A stretch of DNA of 64,000 nucleotides, taken from contig JAPDRO010000004.1 in NCBI GenBank assembly GCA_030247885.1, positions 372,001 through 436,000 of the forward strand, read 5' to 3'. This stretch comes from Taxawa tesnikishii (nom. ined.) (taxonomy: Eukaryota; Ascomycota; Dothideomycetes; Dothideales). Shown here in pieces: positions 12,976-24,697 of this stretch. Numbering within the stretch: the stretch's first letter is position 1; each line of letters opens with the position of its first letter. Both the position numbers and the translations under genes were made by a program. Below the pieces are notes generated by a model that was given only the letters and a program-made list of their open reading frames with translations, did not search any database and had not been told where the DNA came from.

Positions 12976-13508
12976 ATGCCTATGGTCTGGAACGCCGAGG
13001 CGGATGCCAAGGTATGTTCAATCCGCCATCACGTCTTCACGGCAACTTCATAATCAACCCAACTGACCATTACAACGTAGCTGTTCGTAGCGGTGATGAA
13101 AGTCTACGACGTCAAGGTCGCCGGCAACAAATTGAATGAGGTTGCCCAGATGATGGGACCCGGTACATCCCTCACCCTTTCCATGCATATCCACTCATTT
13201 ACCATCCACCATCTAACGTCCACACAGACTGCACCGCGAAAGCCATCACTCACCGCCTGGCCAAGCTGCGCAGCCAGGCTGTCGGCGGTTCATCGGCCAC
13301 CCCTCCCACCAACGCCAAGTCCACCACCAAGAGAGCCCCCGCCAGATCCACCCAGTCCGGCTCCGCCAAATCCAAAGCTGGCGGCGAGGCGACCAAGAGA
13401 AGCCGTGTTGATGCGGAGTTGAGTGGTGAGGATGATGATGATGACGAGGAAGGGGGTGAGGAGACGCCCACGAAGAAGGTTAAGATGGAGATGGAGGATG
13501 AGGGCTAG
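12976..13508 (+). CDS. Small Myb/SANT-like nuclear protein with acidic tail
   Basis: Three exons, 12976-13011, 13081-13162 and 13228-13508, give an intact 132-residue protein with no frame problem. Residues 1-50 form a SANT/Myb-like helical domain (M-V-W-N-A-E-A-D-A-K-L-F, then M-G-P-D-C-T-A-K-A-I-T-H-R-L-A-K-L-R). This is the small domain common in filamentous ascomycetes that recognises DNA or histone tails. The middle is rich in Ala/Lys/Ser/Thr, followed by an acidic run (E-D-D-D-D-D-E-E) and a basic K-K-V-K patch that may be a nuclear localisation signal. The introns have GTATGT/GTACAT donors and TAG/CAG acceptors, and all phases agree. A chromatin or transcription role is inferred; no partner is visible. 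Confidence 0.85.
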
Positions 13509-14314
13509 GAGTAAGCTACGCTAGGGGCGGGTCTCGATGTAAGATAGGCTGGAGATCGGGATGAGAGGCCGGGATGAGAATTGGAAGGGCGAAATATGGG
13601 AGGAACGAGACATCGAGGTCGACCAGGGTGCCTTCATGGTTTCTACTGGGATTAACAGGATCATATCAGAATGCATATGAGACAGATAATGGGACGTACA
13701 GCGAGAATTGTCGTAAAGGTCCAAATGGTTTGCGGGCCTCTCTAGATTGGGCCATCGTGAAAAGGCCCAATGTTGTGTTCCCATGGTTCTCTGAAGGTCG
13801 AAAAGTGCCACACCAAAGGCAAGCGCTCACATCGTTCGAGTAGATTCGCTTGAGTTCTATCGAAAAGTGATGCGTGCAAAGAGAAGAACGGCAAGGGGCG
13901 CGTAGAACCAAAAGTTGAAACACACGGCCTTCGCCACGTTTGCCGGAGAAGCGCCACTTGAGCGATGCCTCCCGTTGCTGGGGGTGCATGCACGCCAGCC
14001 ACATGTAGTTCCTCATACCGGTGATGGCCCGTACGCTAGACGACTGAGATCAGATCATCCGGGGCGCCCTGTAGAAGCCCATCCGAGGACCGTGAGGTAA
14101 AGTACGTTCCATCAAATTTATACACTGCAGATCGTGGTTGACAGAACAAGCAATCTCGTCGCCAGTAACGGGCAAACTTCAGTTCATCTAAAAAGTCTTA
14201 GAACAGAGCTTCCGGAGAGCCAAGGTATCGATTATGATGATTCTAGCAAGAGCGGTAAGATAGAGCACACAGACGGAGAGCCGTGACTCGCGTGACGGAC
14301 ATACGTTGCAGGAC
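13509..14314. other. Convergent 3' intergenic region
   Basis: About 800 bases between the stop of the SANT-protein gene and the stop of the minus-strand hydrolase gene. It should hold both 3' UTRs. Nothing else was recognised. Confidence 0.5.
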
Positions 14315-15466
14315 CTAAACAATGACAGTCTCTCCAATATCGCACAATCCGCACTCCGTCCCCCACCGGCCCTCTTTCTCGCAACACTCTTGCCAACGTC
14401 TTGGTGGTTCCCTCACATCCTCATATTGCGCACTGAGACCACCTCTTACGGTCCCGTAATGCATACCGATCGTCTTCCTACTTCTGATCGCCTTGTGTAT
14501 CTCGAGACTGTCTTCGGGACAACAATGGACCGAGCTCATAAATTCTCGTGGCGAGTACAGACCAATAGGTAGGAGTGCAAGATCGAAACCTCCGAAGACG
14601 TCGCCAATTTCCGCGAAGGCGGGACACGGGCTCGGGGAGGTGGTAGACTTGTACGCGGTATCGCCCGAGAAGTATAGTTTCTTGGGGTTGGTAGGGTGGA
14701 GATCCTGGACCACCCAGGAGCACCAAAGAGTCTTGCCGGAATCCCAGAGTGTGCGGCCTGAGAAGTGTTGTGTTGGTGTGCATGTCAGTTGGATGGACCC
14801 GATTCCTTCCACGTCTACGTTCTGGCTCTGCCACCAATCGCATTCTGTGACTTCTGCAGATGTGATGCCCGGGAGAGAACTCAAGATCCATGCTTTGTTA
14901 CCCAGCCCAGCGACAAAGTGTACTTGTTTACCAGCTTGTCGCTGCTTCTCGTATACGTGCTTGATGGTCGCCAGATCCAGATGGTCGTAGTGATTGTGCG
15001 ATATCACAACCAAGTCGACCTCAGGCAAGTCGTCAAGTGTGCAGGGTGTGGGCGTGTACCGTTTCGGCCCAGCCCAGCCCACAGGACTCGTACGCTCGGA
15101 GAATACGGGGTCGAAGAGGACTCGCACGCCCCTCCCACCCTTCTCCACGCTCTCTTTTGTGCAACTCGTCTCTATCAGGAAACTGGCATGGCCAATCCAT
15201 GTTGCTTTCAGCCCATTTCCCCACCCGTTCTGGCTTCTTCCCCAGTCCGGCGTCCGCACTTTGACCAGCTCGTCTCGCGTTTCAGGAACAGGGACAAAGT
15301 TGCGATCGGGACCGAAGCGAGTATGAAGGGCATCAAGAAAGCCGTGCTTGTTGAAAGATGGCCATGGGTTTTGGAAGGAGGTGGGTGGATTGCCAACCCA
15401 ATGCTCCGGCGGGTTGGCGGGAGATGGGTCTAATGAGGGCAAAGGCGATAGCTGGATTCTGGTCAT
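14315..15466 (-). CDS. NAPE-PLD/Fmp30-like metallo-beta-lactamase-fold phospholipase
   Basis: An intact single-exon frame. Motifs of the NAPE-hydrolysing phospholipase D branch of the metallo-beta-lactamase fold are all present: the metal-binding S-H-N-H-Y-D-H-L-D (H-x-H-x-D-H), T-Q-H-F-S-G-R, the bridging Asp in Y-F-S-G-D-T-A-Y, L-L-P-I-G-L-Y, and a last H-Y-G-T. The family releases N-acylethanolamines from NAPE; the yeast relative Fmp30 is a mitochondrial membrane protein. I chose the Met at 15466 (M-T-R-I-Q-L-S-P; 383 residues). The frame stays open to an ATG at 15652, but the extra 62 residues have no conserved look and could be 5' UTR. No transmembrane segment is obvious. Confidence 0.88.
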   Translation of the reverse strand: MTRIQLSPLPSLDPSPANPPEHWVGNPPTSFQNPWPSFNKHGFLDALHTRFGPDRNFVPVPETRDELVKVRTPDWGRSQNGWGNGLKATWIGHASFLIETSCTKESVEKGGRGVRVLFDPVFSERTSPVGWAGPKRYTPTPCTLDDLPEVDLVVISHNHYDHLDLATIKHVYEKQRQAGKQVHFVAGLGNKAWILSSLPGITSAEVTECDWWQSQNVDVEGIGSIQLTCTPTQHFSGRTLWDSGKTLWCSWVVQDLHPTNPKKLYFSGDTAYKSTTSPSPCPAFAEIGDVFGGFDLALLPIGLYSPREFMSSVHCCPEDSLEIHKAIRSRKTIGMHYGTVRGGLSAQYEDVREPPRRWQECCEKEGRWGTECGLCDIGETVIV

Positions 15467-16541
15467 GGTGGTTGGTGGATAGGATTGAGAAAGCCATCCG
15501 TTGTGATAACTCCGTGGATTATGTAGGGCATAGTACTGTAGCCTGATGTGTCGATGGAGGGGTGGAATGCTGACGTCGGTAGCTTGGTCCGCCCGTGAGG
15601 CGGAGGGATACGCATCTCCGACCACAACTATATGTAGCAAATCTGAGAGCACGAGATCTCTGTATGAGAGACGGCCACGATACAGACATTCACACAGAGG
15701 ATGATGTTACTCCATAAGCTGCAGGAAGTACAGAGGCGGCCATAACTAACAGATCAGGCAGGTTCACCGTCATCGTTGAGGTTGCATCGATTCCGGTGAG
15801 GGGCACACGCTAAAGCAATGCACCGAAGATGTTCCGTAGAAGTGCTGAAATCGCAGGGTGGAAGCAGAACCTGGCCGCCTCTGTAGCAAGCATTCCACCG
15901 GACCACGTGACGGGCGATTGCCTGTTTAGGATAAGCCTTGCGGGGAGATCCGATATCATCTTTGCACCACCTCGGAGGCGGGCTTCGCTGCGTGTCCGTT
16001 TGAGCGGCTTGTTTCGCTTCGCCCTCGCCCTGGCCTGGTGCGTTAAGGGGCCTATGGCAGTTACTGATGCCTGTTACGATGCGTATATATATAGGAAGCT
16101 GGCTTCTGGCAATCATGTCATGTGGTTTTTGATATATGCAGAAGTCGCACTACGGTTACAGGGGTCCTGCTAACTTTCAGAAGAGACACTTAGCCGTCGA
16201 AACGCTGACCGTGTCTGGCGCGCGACGTCATACTATATGCTCGCAGAATGCGCGGTCATCTTTACCGAGCGATCTAGAGTGTACCTATTTCCAGATTCTG
16301 CTGCAGGTTTGAGGACAACGAGAAACAACCTCCTACGATAGTTGCTCTTGTCACCTACCCCTGCAGCTATACCAACACCACCATCGCTTCACCGAATTAT
16401 GCAAGGATAGCGTTTCTGTGTCGAGAGAAACTCGCACCACCGGAGATACCCAATCCCATGCGACCTGCCGTATGTAATACCTGAGCTTCCACCGCCTCAT
16501 TACCGTCGGAAGGGCGCCCTCGAGGCCCGTCCTCAGTCACC
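15467..16541. promoter_or_regulatory. Divergent promoter region, hydrolase and histidine kinase genes
   Basis: About 1.07 kb between two divergent starts. The left part may be 5' UTR of the hydrolase gene. Neither strand shows a credible gene; the plus frame 15829-16173 has no family match. Confidence 0.5.
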
Positions 16542-19500
16542 ATGGCAGACAGCAGAGCTGTCCTTCACCACAACGGGGATTCGCAGCCGTTCGCCAGCAC
16601 AGGCTCCCTCCGTCACAGCAACAATGTCGACGCCGCCAATGAACGGGAGTTCTACAAATTCTACCAACCGTACCAGGAGCTCACGCGTATGGAGGGGAAC
16701 AAGGAACATGGACGCGACCAGCAAGAAGAGAAGAGAAATACACGAGCTTCTCACGACAAGTCATTGGCTGCTTTTGCTCAGCTTGGTGCTATCCGTCTCG
16801 ATGCCCGTCGTGCCATCATATCGTTCTACGACCGCAATTGTCAATATCTGCTCGCCGAAGCTACGCAAACAACAAATCTCTACGACGAAAAGGCTGCCTC
16901 CCCGGATGATGAATTGTGGCTGGGTACCACAGTTCTGGAGCGGTCGAAAAGCCCAGCATCCGTTTGCGAGTATGCGCTTGATGTGCGCGCTACGCTGGAG
17001 CCGGGGGTCGGAGACGGTGAGAACGAATGGGACTGCAGCGTCTTCGTCATACCGGATCTCGCCAAGGACGACCAGATACGGGACAAACCATACGTTCGTG
17101 AGAACCCGCATTTGCGCTTCTATGCCGGAGTACAAATCAGGAGTATGACCGGCTATGTAATTGGCACATATTCTGTGCTGGATGATAAGCCAAGAGAAGG
17201 GCTGTCGGAAGCAGACATCAAGTTCATGAAACACATGGCAGGAGTCGTCATGAGCCACATGGAATGCATACGCGCGAAAGACGAACACAGACGTGCGGAA
17301 AACATGGTCCGTGGATTAGGAGCTTTCGTCGAAGGCAAAAGCGAGCTCGTAAACTGGTGGATGAGTGATGAAGCAGTTAAGAAGGGCCACAACGAAGATG
17401 ATGGATCCAAACCAATGTCGGAACAGCGTCCCCAGGGAATTCAACGAGCGGACCTGACGAAAATGCAGAATGAGGCGTTTGAGGCCGGTTCCAAAGAACA
17501 TCAGCCTTCCGGAAGTGACGACATGGAAGGGACTGCTGTCGCTGAAGGGTCGTTGAAACATTCAACAGACAAGGACAGGCCGAGAGACAGTGTTGCTTCC
17601 ACCACCGCCGAGAAGCCCGAGGACATTGCGATGTCGTCCAGTCTCCACAGTACTTTCTCCAGAGCCGCACAACTAACATGCCAGGCTGTTGAGGTTGAGG
17701 GGACTGTGTTTTTCGACGCCTCCGTGAAGAGTTTTGGTGGCCTGGTCGAGATAAAGGACGCTGATGAGTTCGAGATCTGGGACTCGTACGAAAGCTCTTC
17801 GGGAAATCACAAACCCACCTCGCCAGATGAAACCATAGGTGAACATCACGTCGAACGCCTTGAGGACAAGCCAGCAAACGTATTCGGTTGGCGAATGCAC
17901 GACAAGGGCTCCTGGCATAAGAGTCGTGTCCCCAGATCGTTCTCTCGCATGACGGAAAAGTTCTTGCATTCAATGTTATGGCGGCATCCTCGTGGCAAAA
18001 TCTTCAACTTGGATACAACTATGCCGCCATTGAAGTCTCTTCACCCCAACGATTCCGCAGGTTCACCGGAAAACTACTCCCAGTCAGTCCATCCGCCAGA
18101 CCCTCCTGCTCGCAATGAAAGAGAACGTCGTGTAAGAGTCCGTCAAAGAGAACATGAGATGCGCATGTTGGCGGAGATTTTTCCTGGGGCGCGGTCTTTA
18201 GCGTTTGTACCGGTATGTATCGTCTGTCCTTCCCTTGTGGCTTTGATCGTGAGCTGATAGCACACCATAGATGTGGGACAGCCATAGAAACCGTTGGTAC
18301 GCTGGATCTGTTATGTGGACAACCACACCCATTCGCCTTCTCCACGAGGACAGCGAGCTGGGATTCCAAGTTGCTTTCGGACATAGCATCATGGCAGAGA
18401 TAGCCAGGCTGGATACTGCAATGGCTGACAAAGCCAAAGCTGACGTGTTGAGCAGTATCAGCCACGAGCTGAGGAGTCCCTTGCATGGAATATTGGGAAG
18501 CGCAGAACACCTGTTGGACGCGGGTCTGGATCTTCTACAGGAGGACCTAGTCCGTACTATTGAGACATGCGGAAGGACACTGCTCGGTAAGTCTCGCGTC
18601 TTTCTTTCCTGTGCTTCTTTCTAATCACTGTCGGGCAATCCGCCCCGATCGCCTAGAGCACACATCGCCTACGAGCGTCACATTGATAAAATTACGCTCG
18701 ACTGTCAACATCACTCCATCGGCAGTCTCTGCATCACTTGGAATAATTACGCCTCAGTGATGCTTCAAGAATTATGCTGGTGACACAGGATACGAAAGGC
18801 CAGAACTGCAGCTAACGGCAAGACAGACACGGTTGACCATCTCCTCGATTACGCCAAGATAAACAATTTTGGTAAACCCCATAAGCGCTCCGAGAAACCA
18901 CTCTCTCGACGAAACGTCTCTCAAACCACGCTGTCAGAGAGGGCAACACCCCTCACAGGCATGATGAGTCTTCACAGCGACTTGTTCCTTCCGACCATCA
19001 CCGAGGAGGTCTTGGACACAGTTTTCGCAGGCTACAATCATGCAAGCGCTCCCGGCACAACTGAGAGTGTTACTGGGCGAACACTTGCAGGAGCACCTGA
19101 CGTACAATCTGACGACCAACATACCTTAAGTAGTGGCCAAGGTCGCGTCAGAGACGTCACCGTGTTCTTCGACGTCCACGATGGGACAGAGTGGAATTTC
19201 AGGACGCAAGCGGGTGCCTGGTGAGTTTCCTTCCCTCGACCACTGTAGTGCTGGTAGTTCCTCCGAAGTGGCTGATATCAACCAGGCGTCGTATCGTCAT
19301 GAACATATGTGGGAATGCCCTCAAATACACGAAGCAAGGCTTCATCTTTGTGAAGCTGGAGGCCAACCCTACAGATAAACCCGGACAAAGCATGATTGTA
19401 TTCACGGTGACTGATAGCGGAAAGGGCATGTCGAAAGACTACATTGAAACCAGACTCTTTACTCCCTTTGCGCAAGAAGACCCTCTCACTCCCGGGACCG

Positions 19501-20896
19501 GATTGGGTCTTTCTATTGTCCGACAAATCGTGTCCAGCATGGGTGGCACTATAACTGTCAGCTCTGAGGCGGGACGCGGCACCGAAATCAAAGTTCAGAT
19601 ACAAATGGAGCACGCACCCTTCCCTGATGATCCATCTAAACAACCTCACATCTACACAGTGCGGCCAAAGAGCTCCGGTGTCAAAGTTGGCTTCGTTGAC
19701 GGGGAAGAGTCAACCGAGCAATCCGTTGGCGATCAACTGAAAAAACGGACGGCGAGCAGCATCGAGTCTGTCGTGATCCATCTGCTCCGGCGGCATCTGA
19801 AGGATTGGTTCAACGCCGACCTGGAAATCATTCACGATCCTCGGAGGAGCGACTCCAAAGTGGTGGTGATGTCAGAGAGAAAAGCTTCAAAGCTCCAACA
19901 GCAAATGGGAAACGGACAGGAACATGCAATCCTTGTACCGACAATCGTCCTTTGCGAGAACATTCTCCGTGCGAGGGATTTTGCGAAGAGGAATCAACAA
20001 GCTCCTGTGGCACCCTTCGTGGATTACATTGCCCAGCCTTTTGGGCCGCACAAACTGGCCAGAGCATTAGAGGCCTGCTTGCTGCATCCGGAGAAACAAC
20101 CTTCCGGAGGCCGACAGGATGAGGAGCAAGGCGACACGTCTGAAGAAGACCCTGATATGCCTATGCCAGAAGCGCCCGAAGCATCTCTCGCAGCTCCTCC
20201 TTCTGGACTTCCGCAGGACAAAGCCGCATCATCAGTTGCCGACTTGAAAGAAGAAGTGGTGCAGGTAAGCCAAGAGCGGTCGCCATCACAGCGCTTTGCC
20301 TCTATGACACTGGAACAGGGGGATCGCAACCAGCAGCGAGCTCGTCGCAAGAACGACGCCCTACGCCCAATCCACTCAAACGGAGCCGCAGTAGCCGACA
20401 CTTGAGGGTTCTACTGGTAGACGACAACAGCATTAACCTCAACCTCCTTGCCACTTACATGAAAAAGAACGGACATGCGTACCAGACCGCAGGCGATGGG
20501 CTCGAAGCGCTCGAAATCTTCCGGCAGGTTTCCGAAAATGCAACGTCGGGAACCTCTTCACTAGAAGGTTCCGGGCGCGCTTCCTCACAGCCTCCAAAAT
20601 CTCCCAACCCTGCCGCACCCTCGTCCGCGTTCCAGCTCCCCAGTCCGTTCGATTTCATCTTCATGGATATCTCGATGCCCCGCATGGACGGCCTCGAATC
20701 GACCCGTCACATCCGCGCGCACGAACGCGCACTCTCCCTCAGATCAACGACGATTATAGCGCTCACAGGTCTGGCGAGCGCCAGCGCCCAGCAGGAGGCA
20801 TTCAGTTCCGGTATTGACTTATTTTTGACGAAGCCGGTCCGGTTAAAGGAACTTGGGAGCATTTTGGACGGGGGCGAGAGGACTGGCAACTCTTAA
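16542..20896 (+). CDS. Hybrid histidine kinase (GAF, HisKA, HATPase, receiver)
   Basis: Exons 16542-18212, 18271-18586, 18827-19220, 19286-20264 and 20319-20896 give about 1312 residues. The N-terminus carries a GAF-type sensor (after F-A-Q-L-G-A-I-R-L). The H-box S-I-S-H-E-L-R-S-P-L-H-G has the phospho-His near residue 622. The ATPase shows the N-box N-I-C-G-N-A-L-K-Y-T, G1 D-S-G-K-G-M-S, the F-box and G2 G-T-G-L-G-L-S-I-V. The receiver has D-D near 1155, the acceptor Asp in F-M-D-I-S-M-P near 1237 and Lys in T-K-P-V near 1292. It should phosphorylate itself and feed an HPt/response-regulator relay. The receiver frame joins the kinase only if one G is added at 20318-20322, by the last splice acceptor. 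The 240-nt second intron is long for this locus. I cannot assign a hybrid-kinase group. Confidence 0.9.
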
Positions 20897-21827
20897 GGAT
20901 GCACAACGGGGTGGGCTTTTGTTTTAATGTGTACATGATGAACGGGACGAGTATGAAGGGGCATTGTATGGCGCATGGAGGGGTTTGTTGGGTTCTGTCG
21001 AGCTCTCTGTTTGATGTGCGGTGAAGGCATTGCATTGTTGCATCGGCCTGGCGCCTTGTTACCGGGAATGAGATGCCTGTTCGAAAAGCGCAGGATGTTT
21101 GCGTGCTTGTGGAGCCGGACTCGTGCCCGGCATACCTGCCCTATTTGGGTTGCTACAGAGAAGTCGTTTAGAAAACACGGCGAACACAGCTTTGCAAGCA
21201 GTTGAATGATAGTTGTATAATGAGCCAAGGGGCAAGGGTTAGCATGATGTGAGTGGCTTGTAGCCAATGAGAAGAAGAAGGGAGGCTGGCCGCATGAGTT
21301 TGTCAGCGAAGCTGACTGAGATCCTCCGCCAACCTCCGCCAACCTCCGTCTGTTCTTTCCATTCTCTGCCTCTCTCTGCTCAACCCCCGGCTGTCTCCAG
21401 TGATCAAGATCTGCTGCTTTGTAAAACCGTCCGGTGAAAGCGATTGCGACGCGCAGGCTCATCCAATGAGATGCCTGCCGTGCGACCCCTGCGCTGTCGT
21501 ACAGTACATGGCTATGACTGGAGAAGGAGAGCGAACGTCTCTCTGGCCAAGATGCTTACTGATATGTGTGTAAAGCTCACATCCATGCTGCGGCTCTGCG
21601 AATATCTCCGTGTGAATTGCCTTTGACATATGTAAGGGTGTAGGTATTAAAGCGTAGGCCTGCTTGTAGCTTCCCCTTTACAACTTCAAGTTGCTCTGCT
21701 CAAGCACCGTCTAATCCGTATTCCATACCCTCCGCCTCTACACAAGACTTCCCCTTCCTAGTTTTTGGGCATTCACACAACACCACCAGTACTACTACAC
21801 ACAGGCACAAACGCCAGATCCAACTCC
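20897..21827. promoter_or_regulatory. Intergenic; 3' flank of histidine kinase and promoter of MFS gene
   Basis: About 930 bases between two tandem plus-strand genes. The last 150 bases (around 21660-21827) are CT- and CA-rich, as in a fungal promoter and leader. Direct near-repeats of 'cctccgccaa' occur at about 21324-21346. No gene was recognised. Confidence 0.45.
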
Positions 21828-23820
21828 ATGGCGGACATCATCCGCGACGCCCCTGTCGGGCAGCTCATCCGCTATGTCACACGCAACAGATATCTGAAGT
21901 ACCCAGAAGAGCGTGAGGGATGGAAATGTCCTCGTTGCTACGCCGAGCCAGATTCGAAAGCCTCCCTCCCTTCCGAAGGGAACCATGTGCCTGCCGACAA
22001 GGAGCCGCATACAGAGCCAGAATTCCCTCTCGACTCACCCGCAGAGTCGCCCTACACAGAGAAGACCGAGAACACTATCGATGTAGAGAAGGCAGACGCA
22101 GCCAAAGCAGGTTTTGAACGTGCCGAGTCGCTCCATAGTCTCACCCTCGCGCGTACAGCAACCGACACGTCGCATCCGGACATCGCAGCAACCGCCAGCG
22201 CGAGGTCGCACCTATCAACCGCAGGCTACAGCATCGCACTGGAGAAATCGCACACCAGAGCAGAGCTTGAACATGCATACGCCGTTGCGGTAGCTATGGA
22301 AAACGCACCTTCACATCCCATCGCACCTGCCAAGCTCGACGACGGTACGATCCTGGTGGACTGGTACACCACCGACGATCCGGAAAATCCGCAAGCCTGG
22401 TCGTTCGGCAAGAAGGCATTCGTTACTTTCCTTGTCTGCATCTACACCACGGCCGTATACACCGGCTCAGCAATTGTATCTGCCTCCGCTGAGGGCATCA
22501 TGGAGCGTTTCCACGTCGGTCCCACAGCAGCGTCGTTGACTCTGAGCTTGTACGTCCTGGCCTACGGTATTGGACCACTTGTTTTCAGTCCTCTGAGCGA
22601 GATTCCTTTGATCGGACGGAATCCACCTTACATGATCACATTCGCCATTTTCGTGATCCTGTCCGTGCCTACCGCCCTTGTGGACAACTTTGCCGGCCTT
22701 CTCGTCCTTCGCTTCCTCCAGGGCTTTTTCGGATCTCCTTGCCTGGCTACGGGCGGCGCTTCCCTCGGGGATATGTACTCGCTCATCAAACTCCCCTACG
22801 TGCTCACGCTCTGGGCCTTCGCCGCCTGCGTGGGCCCAGCCATGGGTCCCGTCATCTCGGGCTTCAGCGTGTCTGCCGAGAACTGGCGATGGAGCTTGTG
22901 GGAGATTCTCTGGCTCGCCGGTCCCGTTTGGCTCGCCATGTTCTTCTTCATGCCGGAGACCAACCCCGCCAACATTCTCTTGAGACGTGCTCAACGTCTG
23001 CGTAAGCTGACCGGCGACAGCCGCCTCAAAGCGCAATCGGAGATTGATCAGTCAAACCTCAGCTTCAAAGACGTTGCCGTGGAGTCCCTGGTGCGCCCTG
23101 TGCAGCTCATGCTCTTCGATCCCGCTATCGCTTACACGGACATCTACATCGCCCTCTGCTACGGTATCTTCTACTCCTTTTTCGAGGTAAGCTCCCTGGC
23201 GTCCCTCTCCCGAACCCCCTCCCTCACCCAACACCGACCGCTGACTCTCTCGCCAGGCCTTCCCCATCGTCTACATCGGCCACTACGGTTTCAACCTCGG
23301 CGAAATGGGCCTCGCCTTCCTCTCCATCACCGCCGGCGTCCTCGTCTCCGTCGCCGTCTACTACGCCTACCTCTACTGGATCCTCGAACCCAGCATCCGA
23401 GCCCACGGCCTCGGCGCCCCCGAACGCCGCCTCGTCCCCGCCCTCTTCTCCACCTTCCTGATCCCCGTCGGCCTCTTCATCTTCGCCTGGACGTCCAAAG
23501 CAAGCATCCACTGGATCGTCTCCTGCATCGGCGTCGCCCTCTTCACCGTCGGCCTCTTCGTCATGTTCCAGTGCGTGTTCGTGTACCTGCCGCTGACGTA
23601 CCCCGCCTACGCCGCCAGCCTGTTCGCGGGCAACGATTTCCTGAGGAGCTGCGTCGCCGCCGGCAGCATCCTGTACGCCAGACCGCTGTTCGTGAATCTG
23701 CGCGTCGGGCCCGGCGTCAGTCTGCTGGCCGCGCTGACGGCGTTTATGATCCTCGGCATCTTTGTCCTGTTCTTCTTTGGTGAGAGATTGAGGGCAAAGT
23801 CGAGGTTTGCGGCTAAGTGA
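21828..23820 (+). CDS. MFS drug:H+ antiporter-type transporter (DHA1 family)
   Basis: Two exons, 21828-23186 and 23257-23820, give an intact 640-residue protein. A cytoplasmic N-terminus of about 200 residues (M-A-D-I-I-R-D-A-P-V-G-Q-L) is followed by V-D-W-Y-T-T-D-D-P-E-N-P-Q-A-W-S, the signature just before TM1 in DHA1 multidrug/polyamine-type carriers. Twelve hydrophobic segments follow; TM5 carries the antiporter-like motif V-G-P-A-M-G-P-V-I-S-G. The central loop after P-E-T-N-P-A-N-I-L-L-R-R-A is cytoplasmic. Export of a small toxic compound or polyamine at the plasma membrane is the family role; the substrate cannot be read. The frame is open upstream to 21765, but the Met at 21828 begins the family-like N-terminus. 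This is one of the few genes here without a frameshift. Confidence 0.9.
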
Positions 23821-24697
23821 GGAACGGAGCGAGGGGGAGAGGAAGGGTTGGAGAACGTGTATGCTGAGGCTCTTCTGAGCTATGGGCAAGGCGTTGGCGT
23901 GTGCTCGAATGGTCAAAGGGTGGGCGTCTGCTGCTGCAGGTGTGATTTCCGGTCACAGAGGTACTCGGTCAACCAAGGACGGAAATAGTCAAATGTGATT
24001 GCTTTCTTGCCTCATGCATTGTGCTCGAGATCTCGAGTAGTCGCTTCCCATGTCCGAGGGGTGGAAAGAGGGGCCGGCTGCAGCCGATTCTCGACTTTTC
24101 TGGTGCAAGGCTACGTTTTTCGGGAGAGCTGAGAGTCTTTTGGAATTGGCAGCTCCCTCTTTCTTCTTTCTCCTGGGGAGCCCCAAAATCCATGAAAGGC
24201 CTCCAACTCGGAGAGAGCAGCGCTTGGTCTTCTGCTCCATCAGTTTCTCGGGAATGCTCTCAACGATACGTTATAGTCCGATAAAAGGACTCCCTGTTTG
24301 AGGTAAACAGACTTCCGAGGCTTCCAGCTGAGCTCGAGAGAGGCTCCGCTTTGTCGTTCCAGTATCCTTGTTTGTTCCGTTCCATTATATTCGAGTGAAA
24401 GGACTGCGTAGGCATTGATTCACAGGGCATGCCAGCCCGCCGGAACAACTTCTGTCGTTGATTTGTCTCGAAAGGGTATTTCACATGGGCGGAAAGCACA
24501 GTCGCAACCTTCTCATCTCACCAACCCTATTATCGCCCATCGCCCATCGCTCATCGTGCGCCAAAACAGCCCTGACAATGCCCAATCCCTTCCTGTCCGT
24601 CGTGAAAAAAACGCCATGGTTGCCCCGATACGCCACGCTATGTAGAACCAACCCCACAAAATTGCCGACGCCCATACCGAATCAAAGAAGCGCAAAT
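23821..24697. other. Convergent 3' intergenic region
   Basis: About 880 bases between the MFS stop and the stop of the minus-strand ubiquitin protease gene. It should hold both 3' UTRs. No conserved coding frame was seen. Confidence 0.5.

Noticed and set aside
22467-23036. 189-codon frame antisense to the MFS gene (also 23224-23916)
   Set aside because: Shadow of GC-rich codons in the transporter; Glu/Gly/Asp-rich and not protein-like.
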